Source: Anoplopoma fimbria
Taxonomy: Eukaryota > Chordata > Actinopteri > Perciformes > Anoplopomatidae
Length of the DNA: 64,000 nt
Assembly: GCF_027596085.1 (NCBI RefSeq)
Contig: NC_072450.1
Span: forward strand, 7,693,403 to 7,757,402
Direction: 5' to 3'
Below, piece after piece: positions 54,602 to 64,000 of the stretch. The translations under genes were made by a program, and so were the position numbers. Within the stretch, counting starts at the first letter, position 1; every line of letters begins with the position of its first letter. The notes below the pieces were generated by a model. It was not told the origin of the DNA, ran no database searches, and was given only the letters and a program-made list of their open reading frames with translations.

Positions 54602-55269
54602 CTTAAGGTCAGGAGATGGGAAGCTTTGTGGGCTGCTTTTATTCCTGCATAGTGATGTACAGTAGTGCTTGATGTTTAACAGTCAGCTCCCGTACAAGAC
54701 CTCTGGGGAAAGGACCCCATGGTAAGTAATTAATTAAAATAAATGTCCAATATATATATATAAACACTCATAGTGCAGGAGATATAAAGAAAGAAAACTA
54801 CACTTATATGTCCACATTATCCAAATTTGTACCTTAGTGCATGTAGTAGTTTGATTCATTAATACTTTATGACGTTCCTTTTGGACTCAGCAGCTACACT
54901 CACATTTGCACTTCAAACACTAGGCAATGAGCCATTTGAAAACTAGACTATGTTCTGTTGGTGGGAGGAAAACCTAAAACGAGTTTAGTTGAAGCGCAAA
55001 CACATTTTTTAGTTTTCACAGAAATGTGTGGAAATAAGAGGAAAAAAAACAACAATCTTCTAAGGAATACCAAGAATCTATGTAGTTTTGAATTTTCTCT
55101 ATAAATATGATTTCTTAAATCTAATTTAGGAATGCATGTGCAGCAATATGCACTGGGGATTTTCCTAATTTTAAAATAAAAACAAACAACATGATTATTC
55201 AAATGTTGAGTGAGCTACATTTTTGGGGCTTGGCACTTTGTTGAACAGTAAACAGTAACAACTAAGCCA

Positions 55270-55790
55270 TCAGAGTTTTGACATTAAGAGATAAATATGC
55301 TCTCATTTGCTCCCTTGGCGAGTTTTAGATGAGAAGGTTGGCCAGCCTTGTTTGTAAATATATCGCAGTAAGGTAGCGTATCTTAGAATAAAGACTGGAA
55401 TTGGGGGAAACAGTTAGCATAGCGTTTCCCTAAAGGTCCATCCAAATCTGCTTTAAATGTTTTTTTTTACAGGAAGTTACGTACAGAAATTGTCCCAACA
55501 TCTAACACCCTGTAAAACCACAAATTGTTGTTTTCACATCTCAGTTTTTTTGGTGCAGATTAAACAAACAATAACGTATTAATTAGTGAATGGAAGATGT
55601 ACTTGTAGGTGGACTTTGTTGCCTTTGGACAGAGCTGGGCTTGCAGATTTCCCCTGTCAGATTTGATGCTAAGCTAAGCTAATTGGCCTCTGGTTGTAGC
55701 TTCAGTCGTATCAATCTTCTCATCTACCTCAGCAAAAAAGCAAATACACGTATTTCCCAAAGTGTCCAAATATTCCTTTAAAAAAAAGCA
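55270..55790. mobile_element. TIR element (GCTAAGCTAA family), copy C
   Basis: The left part CTTGGCGAGTTTTAGATGAG pairs with the right part CTTCTCATCTACCTCAGC. The right end CCCAAAGTGTCCAAATATTC then CTTTAA is the family terminus. ATGCTAAGCTAAGCTAATTG and TAAAACCACAAATTG are inner landmarks. It is about 520 bp, non-coding and older than copy A. Confidence 0.75.
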
Positions 55791-58700
55791 GCATTTTGGT
55801 GCTCTACACTCTGTAGAAACAACATACTACTGTAAAGTCATCACTGGCTTGGCTTACCATTCAGAACGTTCCTCTGTTCACAGTGCACAATAACGATGGA
55901 AAGATGGAACACTGGAACATTTATGGATCTCCGATTTCATTTCGGACTGATTGTTATTTAGCTGATGAGAACAACGGCGACAAACTGAGAGAACAACACA
56001 AATAGATTACCATTATGGATTGTGCAGCAGTCCCAGAAAGACAACAGATATGTTAATGCAGCTTGATAAATAATTTACTAAACATTTTTACCGGATTCTT
56101 TTTTAGGAATATGCACAATATGCAAAATATATTCAGTACCTAGGCTTAATATATTTGTGTATTTTATATATATATATATATATACACAAAGCAAATGCAC
56201 TTGATGTCTTTGCAGTATGCGTCACATCTTTTACCTATTTAAGATCCTCAGTGGGTGAGCAGAACAAAACCTCTGCTTCACATGTCTTAGACGAGCACAA
56301 GCTGGGGATGAATTCTTCTTTTTGACAGTCAAATACAAAGACGTTACTCTTTTGCCAGAAACTCTTCATGCTGTTTATCATGAAAGCCCAGAAGAGGGGG
56401 GGGTAATTTGGCAAGTTGTGTTCTTACACTGACATCAACAAGAATCCGGGAAACACATTTTATTTCCATGACATTGTCTAATAGCCACCATCATTTTCTT
56501 ACACTGCTCGAGGATTTATCTATCTGTGTGCTCCATGTGGCGCTGAACAGCTCAATGGGGAGAGAGGAGCATAAACACTGCCGGGGTTACTGCTCCCACC
56601 CCCACTGCACTTAATTCTTACTACTTTGGATAGAAGCCTGTGCCGCCAAATGGTGTGTGTTTCTGTGTGGGTGAGTGAAGCAGTTATGACAAAAATAATA
56701 ACAGCTGGGGCTTTGAAAAGTGACCAATCCGGTTTGTCATATTTTTGCTAACAAATGCTTCTGCGTCAGGTTTGTTCTCCCATTTTCCAGTGTCTAGTTG
56801 CCCAACATGACCAGCAAATATCAAGAGGAACCCCATGGGTCTGGATAAGCAGCTCATTTAGCTCAAGGTTAAGTTAGCTCAAGGTTATGTTTGGGTCTCT
56901 GCTGGCCGCCTTTCTGTAGAGTGAGAGGAGGAAGAAGAAAATGCTGATGGGCCTGTCAACTGTCAGAATACATCCTGTCAACTGATGGTTGAGAAATACT
57001 GAGGGAAGAATGTGAATCCGTTGGAAACAGTGCATGTGTGACACAGCGTAAGTGCACGTACTTGTTAGTGTGTATGTGTGAGTAAAGGAAGCAGTAGTGG
57101 ACGAGCTCCTTTGGCATGCCAGAGGCACAATGACATTGATCCTGCAGACCTCTCTCCATCAGTCTCCCTGACAGAGGTAACTGGATTGTTCATAAAAATG
57201 CAAATTGAGCCATGCTATTCTCATGAGCGCCGGGCAGACAATCGGCACACATCCAAAAATAAACGCACCCGCATGTGGATGTGCAGGAATAAAGGCGTGC
57301 AGCTTGACAGAAGAAGCTTGTGCATATATATATATATACACATGATCGTTATTGATATATCATTATAGAGTATTATGGCTGCGATTTCAGGGAAACCTAT
57401 AGGGGTTGGGGTTGATACACAAACACTTCCTCCACCGGTGCGACCCCTCTGTTGTTCAGGCAAAGGAACACTTTAAACAGATGCAGAGCAAATAAAGCGA
57501 GGCAGCTGGGGGGGGTGGGGAAGTGGGACGCAGGGTGAAGGAAGTTAAGCCCCTTCCTGATTAACCGTTTGCTGTCACGTGTGTTGTGATAATACTTAAA
57601 GAGGCGAACATTTCAACAGTGCGTGGGTGGCTGTGGAGGTGGGTGGGGTTGATAATTACTGCAAATATGCCACAACATGCAATTAGCTCTCTCATATGCA
57701 CTGTTTGCTAGCTTAGCAGCGATCTTTGTCGCACGTTAATTACACACAACCACTGTAGGCATGTGACAAACGCTCGCCGCGCAGACACCCCGAGTGTGCT
57801 GAAGCCCTTTCATCATTGTTTCAAAAAGCTGTGGCAGGCATGGGTTACACGCCTGTGTTTGTTCTATCGCAACGTTATAGCAGATGATGTCTCTGTTTCC
57901 TTTGTATAAATCAGCAGAACATGAAAGCGTTCTTGCTTCTACTTCACTGTGTCATCAATGTGGACAAACTTAGAAATCATTAATCTCTAAAAATAACCCG
58001 ATACTTAATCAATTTAGCTCACCCGCTGTTTGTCTCCATCAGCAATGGAGCAGGCTTAGCTGTGCGGCAGCAGATGCTATTGATTTTTTTTTTTTTTTTG
58101 AAGAGTGGGGGGTTGGGGAGGCACAGAGGAGGTACGGCTAACGATGGAAATTTTCAGAATGACTCCATGCTTTTCAGGGAGCTGTGTGTTAATGGCGGCT
58201 TCGGTGCGACGAGTTGGACGAGGTGTAACCTTCAGGAAAAGCTGAGGCATTGAGACGGCGCTTCAGGCAACATCAGCCGGGATGAGTCGGATACACAAAC
58301 AGGCTTATAATTGGAGCCGAATAGTCCAATCTCGTCTGCGTCTAGGCTGAGCTTGACGGGGGCACTGATATTTACCTCACAGTGCTAATAGGACACACTG
58401 TCGTCTCTCTTTGCTTTAGAGTGTTAATATTCATGTAGTTGGTGACAAGAGACGGGGATACAAGAGAGTAGACCAAATTCAGGAGGCTCCATGTGGTTTA
58501 CAAAAACAAAGTATTTTCTTTTCTCTTGAGATGTTATGTTATTCAGTGGAATACTACATGATACATGTGGAGTAGTAGAAGCTAAATTTAGAGAGTCCTA
58601 ACAGCTGCTGATGATAGGGACAAGGACAGAGACAAAGGGATGTCATTTGATATTTTAGCACAGCCTCAAGAGACGTCAATGCAGCCACAACTGTGTTTAG

Positions 58701-59394
58701 GATGAGAGGTGTGGCTGAAATCATAAAAATGTCACATCGGTGATTTAGTTCATTTGAATGACTGTATGTAAATATAATTCAAGTTCACGTCTGTCACAAA
58801 GTGATTTCTGCTAGACTGAACTGAAAATCACAAATTGATTTGATGACAAGGAAAGATTTTTTTACCCACATTAGCGATGTGGCTCTAATTTATGACGGCA
58901 TATAAGGGCCATTGTTGCAAACATTTAGCTAAATTACAGAGTCGGGGGAGGGGTGTTATATCTAGATAAAAATCTCACAAAAAGTTGAAGTCGCAAAAAA
59001 CGCAAGAAAAAAAACCACATTGATATTCTGTAGGATTAAAGTGGTTAATCCAGAGAAAAAGCTCTAAACTCTAAGCTTGTATAGTCGTAAATTGATGAGA
59101 AAAATAATTAAAAAAAGAGAACATCCTTTCCATGAGAACAATACTTTAGCCACAACAACATTCAGACGCCATTTACATTTGTGACACTAATATGAGGGAA
59201 TATTCAAGTTTTTCTTTCAAATTTATGACTTTCTTCTTGAAAATGTACAGCTACATCTCAAAGAATATCCCCATTTCTTTCTGGTAAATTTACAATTTTA
59301 CTCTGAATATTACTCCCCCTTGTATAACCACATTTGCACATCCAACAACTATTGGACATCCTTTGAATGAATTCATTCTCTAACAGGATAAATG
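55791..59394. other. Non-coding stretch: no gene seen
   Basis: Holds TA runs near 56.16 and 57.33 kb, G- and T-runs near 57.51 and 58.09 kb, and otherwise unique DNA. No exon with supporting splice sites was identified. Confidence 0.4.
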
Positions 59395-59640
59395 ATAATG
59401 TCTTTGGTGATCCACTGGGTTCATTAAACGCCACCAACTGGTTTAAGTTTCCACTTATTTCAACATATTTGTTCAATATATGATACCTCTTAAACTACTG
59501 ACCAAGTTCAGAAATCAGCCTCAGTTATACTTGGATATGAATGCTAACATACAGTAGCATACTTGCATGACAGCCTTACCATGTTAACATGCTAACCATG
59601 AGTTCATCCATCGATGCTATTATGAGCTTAAATACTGATA
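59395..59640 (+). mobile_element. Partial copy of the 32.2-32.8 kb repeat family
   Basis: GTCTTTGGTGATCCACTGGG, ACGCCACCAACTGG, CATGTTAACATGCTAACCAT and neighbouring landmarks match the downstream half of the family in order. It is strongly diverged. Confidence 0.5.
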
Positions 59641-60460
59641 TTGGGATTTTACACACTCAAAGTTTAGCAGATAAACACTGTATGAAATTGAGCTTTAATA
59701 ATGGCTTCCTTATGTTTAGAAAACAGCTGACATTAGCTGTAGTTACGACACACCAGGGCCCAACTCTATTGTTTAATATTTAACTATTTTTTTTTTTAAA
59801 CGCAGAACATCGTGTTGTAATCTATTCTCAACCTTCAGCAACTATTCTCACCTAAAAGGGAAAATGCACAACACACTAAACCTCTTGTTTCTATTCTCAC
59901 CTATATTTATTCACAAGTGGATCAACTGTATAAAACAATATGGCAAGAGTGACTGTTGCTTTTCTATGCGCCTGTATCTGCAATGTAATGTTTATATAAA
60001 GTGATGTGGAGCTTACTGAACAGAGAGAAAGGAGCCATCAGCAGGGTTCTGGCCTACAGGTCTGCTTGTAAAGTGGGTCAACTATGCTCCTGGAGAGCTT
60101 AACAAGCTGCTGGAGGAATAAGGCAGAACACTTGATAATTAGCAGGAAGAGGAAGGCATGTTTGAGGGAGAGGGGGAGGGAGAGGGTTTGCAGGAAGAGG
60201 TGGAGAACAGATGAGGGAATCTGTGGGTGTGATGCGGCTGGAGAAGCAAGATTAAACCACAGGTATTTTAATATCAGTTTCTGTTTTGTGCTCTGTGCTT
60301 TACACTTTCACCTCGTTTTAAAGATATTTTTTGGTTTGTATTTGTGTTAATATTATATTTTATGTTTCCCCTTGTTAGACTGTATTCATTTTGTTCCTTG
60401 CATAAACCTTAATTTCCTTTCAGGCATCAACAAAATGTAATTTCCTTCATCTGAGACGGA

Positions 60461-60820
60461 TCAGTTGTTGGCGTCAGTGTCGTCCATCCAGTATTTCCCT
60501 TCCACTGTCTGGTGAATCTTGCATTGTTTCACATTTGTTTTGAAATAATTAGGCCACGAGATGAAGGTGGAAGATTTCACAGATGCAAAGTGATTCTGGC
60601 TGATTTTGACCTTTTCAGTCGGAGCAGCTGTTTGATGTGAGAGCAGTCTGAGCAGGGGACTGGTTTGAGAGGCAATCTTTTTCATGTTTGCTATGGTAAT
60701 TCTCTTTCTATTCTCTAAACTGAGGTCTATTCCTTCTTCTAAATTGGCTGATTTACTCCTCAATTTTTTTTGGCTCACAGTCAACAGCGGATGACATACT
60801 TTTGGTTTAAAAGACTTTAA
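60461..60820 (-). other. Unidentified open frame of about 120 codons
   Basis: The minus strand is open from just below an in-frame TAA near 60.82 kb to a stop at 60461-60463. The composition is not low-complexity. There is no ATG until an internal methionine (ANMKK), and the end reads GKYWMDDTDANN. An AG acceptor-like site (CCAATTTAG) precedes LEEGIDLS in frame, so a terminal exon is conceivable. The pyrimidine tract is poor and no poly-A signal was seen just downstream. I do not recognise the family; chance is the default reading. Confidence 0.15.
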
Positions 60821-61291
60821 TTAAGATGAATGATTATAATTAGTTTCAGTTTGGCTGGTTGCTTGCGGCCAAATAAAAACCACAATAAAGAGAAGACAAA
60901 CACTAATAATAGAACTATTTTAATAGAGTCTTAGTGATAACCTGGCCAACCATACAGCAAAGATATTAGTACAAATGAAAAGCTTTATCTTACTCATTTA
61001 TAGCCACTGACAGAAAGAAAACAGAGTCAAAAGTCTAGCTGACAAACATTACATGAACTGATTTCTTTCCTGTCGTAAAAAGCTCATGGTGTTGTTTGGG
61101 TGTATCCGTTCCCATCCATCAGTAATCTCGCTATTTCCACAGCTGAAGGAGAAAGACACAGTCCTAACACCACTGTAAGCAGGGGGGGCTCAGCTGGAGT
61201 CGATATGTGTGTCTCTCGTGTCTCTTTGTGTGTCTGTTTGTGTATACCTATCCATCCATCTATATAGATATAAAGGTATATATGTGTGTCA

Positions 61292-61321
61292 TTGCCTGAG
61301 AGCTCAGGTGCTCTCAGGCAA
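61292..61321. other. Perfect 12-bp inverted repeat with 6-nt loop
   Basis: TTGCCTGAGAGC (61292-61303) and GCTCTCAGGCAA (61310-61321) pair exactly around TCAGGT. The stem is GC-balanced and would be stable as RNA or as a cruciform. Confidence 0.85.
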
Positions 61322-61618
61322 AGTGTGAGGAGGATTATGTGAGGCAGAGAGAGAACGAGAGTGAGAAAGAGAGAGTGCTATAAAGACTTAAGAGCTCCTA
61401 CAGTGAATAGCTGCAGAGCGAGCTGAAGCGAGAGGAGGAAGTCACTGTTCCTTCCATCCTCCGTTGTTTGAGCCTAAGTGACCACACTGCCTCCGGTTCT
61501 GCTGGGAGTCAATTCATGACTCACACACTCCGTCTCTCAGGGTTTCCTGGGGGGCGTTATTCGCGATCACTATCATCAGGCATTGTATAGATTATCAGTT
61601 TGCTATGGATTTGAACAA

Positions 61619-61670
61619 AGATAAGATAAGATAATCCTTTATTAGTCCCGCAGCGGGGAAATTTGCAGAA
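61619..61670 (-). mobile_element. 3' end of a fish LINE (GGGACTAATAAAGGATTATC type)
   Basis: On the minus strand CCCCGCTGCGGGACTAATAA AGGATT is followed by TATCT units. This is a 5'-truncated LINE tail with short tandem repeats at its 3' end, as in CR1/L2-like elements. The exact family was not determined. Confidence 0.6.
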
Positions 61671-61688
61671 CCATCCCTCACATGTGTA

Positions 61689-61990
61689 ATAGAGCTGAAA
61701 CGATCGGTTGATGAATCGATAAGTGGGTCGCTAGAAAATTAGTTGGCAACTATTTTGATAATTGGTTAATCGTTTAAGTCAAATGACAAGAAAAAATTAT
61801 AGACACGGGTTCTTTAATTTTAGACAAAAATGCAAATGGGATACTTTTGTGTTTTGGACTGTTGGTTGGACGAAACTAAATATTCGACGAGGTCACCTTG
61901 GGCTCTATGATATTTTTTTCGGGCATTTTTCATGTCTTCTAATGTTTTGAATGACAAATAATTAATCCAGAAAAATAGTCTGCAGGTTAA
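61689..61990. mobile_element. hAT-like MITE (GGACTGTTGG family)
   Basis: The left end reads AGAGCTGAAACGATCGGTTG and ATGAATCGATAAG. The interior has TTTTGGACTGTTGGTTGGAC and GGTCACCTTGGGCTCTATGA. These landmarks belong to one of the commonest teleost MITEs. It is non-coding. Confidence 0.75.
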
Positions 61991-62799
61991 GTATATAATA
62001 AGGTAAATTAGAGACAAACAGTGAATGAAAGTTCAAGCACATATCTTTGTTTAATTGCATTTCAGTGTGCAAGTGCAAGGTCTTTCATCATATTGGAAAA
62101 CACTGATCTGAAGACTGGAATAGACGGTATCCTATTTTATAATTTTCTGTATCTGTTTGCAGAAGGTCCAGAACCGAACCCCGGGGGAGCAGGAAATCCT
62201 TTTCAAGTGGTTTGTTATTCAGCACACTCGATCTGAGCTGGAAGAAGAAATATTAAGTGGCCAGTGGCTGCTAGTGAGAGCTCAATGAATGCAGTCATTA
62301 TTATGCTTGAATTATCCATTCTGGTGTTTCTCTCTTGTTGCTTGGCGTTTACATTTTTTTTAGAATATGTCTGACAGCTGGCTAAGTCTGTAAGCCTTCT
62401 TAATGAAACTGACCCGAGGGTCAGACTGATTTACTGAGTCTGATCAGCTGTTTTGGACCAGTTATGGTTCGAATCACGGCCGAGCCAAACTGCCTTTGAC
62501 CTTTTTGCACCAATCGTCTAATGTGCTTTTGGCAGTGTTGTGGATATAACTGAGCTGTCATGCTACTGGGAAACAAAACAGGCAGAGAAAACATGAATAC
62601 AACATCAGAACATGAATTAATGTTTTTTTTAACCTGATTTGAATACAACACGGAATAAAAAATGAATCACCACAGGAGTAATGTTTTGGTACATATTGTA
62701 AACCAGTCTTCAAAATTAGGTTGAATACTAAAATGAGACTGCAAGGCACATTAGACAATAATAAATAATAATGATTAAAAGACTGTTTGGTTTTTTTGG

Positions 62800-63055
62800 C
62801 GCTTAACAGATCAACTGTTTATCATTTGGGTCTATAAAGTATCAGAAAACTGAGAAAATACCCATTACAATACCAAAGAGCCTTAAGGAAAATCATCAAA
62901 TGTCTTGTTTTGTCCAACCAACGGTCCAAAACTCCCAAAATATTAAATCAACTATAAAGTAAGACGAAGACGAGTAGTTAATGCTTACATTTGAGCCTCT
63001 GCAACCATCAGATCAGCTGAATGAATCAACAAATGAATGCAGCTCTACTTACAAT
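62800..63055. mobile_element. hAT-like MITE, inverted relative to the 61.7 kb copy
   Basis: CAAATGTCTTGTTTTGTCCA and ACCAACGGTCCAAAACTCCC are the reverse complement of the 61.85 kb landmark, and the right end is TGCAGCTCTA. The pair forms an inverted repeat about 1 kb apart. Confidence 0.75.
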
Positions 63056-63160
63056 TGTTTAAGGTGAGACAATGAATACTGTATAGTGAATATACGGCAT
63101 TCATTTTCTTGTAATTCTATGAGGTACACCATGTGAAAAATGTTGCAAAAAATGTAAGAT

Positions 63161-63257
63161 ATATAAATGCCAAAGTAACGAATAATTAATTAATAATAAT
63201 AATAATCAATCCTTTATTAGTCCCATATAAATGCCAAAGTAACGAATAATTAATTAA
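63161..63257 (-). mobile_element. 31-bp truncated LINE tail flanked by perfect 33-bp direct repeats
   Basis: The 33 bases beginning ATATAAATGCCAAAGTAACG occur exactly at 63161-63193 and 63225-63257. Between them are 31 bases which on the minus strand read GGGACTAATAAAGGATTG plus ATT units, the same 3' end as the LINE tail at 61.6 kb. This is an extremely 5'-truncated insertion with its target-site duplication. Confidence 0.8.
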
Positions 63258-63719
63258 GGGGAAATGCGCTGAATCTTACACACTTTTCCCACAACGGAAT
63301 ATTTTAAATCAGTAAATAAATACATTTCCAACCCTGACCTTTTGCAATCCAATTAAAGACAATTATTAAAATTCATGGATTTGAAACATTTTGGGTTAAT
63401 AGGGCAGAACATTTTTTGGGGAGGGTCCTCGTGTCCCTACAATTTGCTGCCTTCTACACTTCCTAGAGCTGTTTTTCAGCCCTCGTAATATTCTTGAGCG
63501 TCACCCAAGAGGAAATATGTCTTGGGCCATGAAAAAGAAATATTCTGTGGACACAGTGTTAGGCATTCTTGGCTGTTTATCTGGCAGCGGCACATAGTAA
63601 AGCATACTCTCGTAATCTACATTTCACATCTGACAGGTTTGTGTGTTGTTTACTCAGCTAGTGCATATGGCGCACAGGGGTAACCGCGGCACTTACAGCT
63701 TGTAGGCTTCATGAACACC

Positions 63720-63880
63720 GAAACTGAAACTTTATTTCAATGGTCGTATACATACAGGTACATACATGAAATTCTGACCTGTGCTTTTAACCCATCCTAA
63801 GCGTTTAGGAGCAGTGGGCTGCTGTAAAGAGCTCAGGGACACACTATTCCTGGCACACAATGGTGCTCTTCATGTATTTG
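63720..63880. mobile_element. Interspersed fish repeat (AACCCATCCTAAGC..GGAGCAGTGGGCTGC)
   Basis: GCTTTTAACCCATCCTAAGC, TTAGGAGCAGTGGGCTGC and CTCAGGGACACACT are landmarks of a repeat seen across teleosts. No coding capacity and uncertain class. Confidence 0.5.
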
Positions 63881-64000
63881 TGCAGCTTCAAATCACTGAA
63901 ACACATCATTTCATACCATTATTTCAACATGTTTGAAAAAACATACGTGTCTGACAGCTAAAGATTCATTTACAGAGACCCTGCTTTCACTCCATGCATT

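Noticed and set aside
62460..62480. GGTTCGAATC box-B-like sequence
   Set aside because: No box A at the proper distance and no acceptor stem, so not a tRNA gene.

Overview
The window is vertebrate nuclear DNA from a ray-finned fish, most likely a percomorph. It has AT-rich introns, very long CA microsatellites, and many copies of repeat families typical of percomorph genomes: a tRNA-derived SINE with an L2-like tail, Tc1/mariner MITEs, and hAT-like MITEs. There is no bacterial or viral gene organisation and no CRISPR array.

One gene can be named with confidence: znf609, on the minus strand. Its first coding exon is 6960-6074, with ATG at 6832 and 253 codons before the donor. The window to the left (6073-1) is the start of the next intron, and the rest of the gene lies outside. 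To the right, a large first intron (28916-6961) leads back to a CpG-rich block at about 28.5-29.5 kb. That block has a strong minus-strand donor at 28917/28916 and an 11-codon upstream ORF in a perfect Kozak context, and I read it as the promoter and untranslated exon 1. From 29.5 kb to the end is 5' flanking DNA, or introns of an unidentified neighbour. I could not prove any second gene there.

The most notable signal is the coding exon itself. Its mammalian counterpart is the exon that circularises as circ-ZNF609. Here too, reading past the exon end back into the exon start keeps the frame open and meets a TGA 13 codons later. Those codons also form a short upstream ORF in the linear mRNA.

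The remainder is mainly repeats: SINE copies at 29.9-30.2 and 42.2-42.5 kb, a family of TIR elements at 34.7-35.4, 36.2-37.0 and 55.3-55.8 kb, a LINE reverse-transcriptase remnant at 40.7-41.0 kb, a Tc1-type MITE at 27.3 kb, and several minisatellites. Candidates needing outside data are a 21-nt microexon-like unit at 53.65 kb, two perfect 12-bp hairpins, an X-box next to the coding exon, and a few unique-looking blocks that may be conserved non-coding elements.
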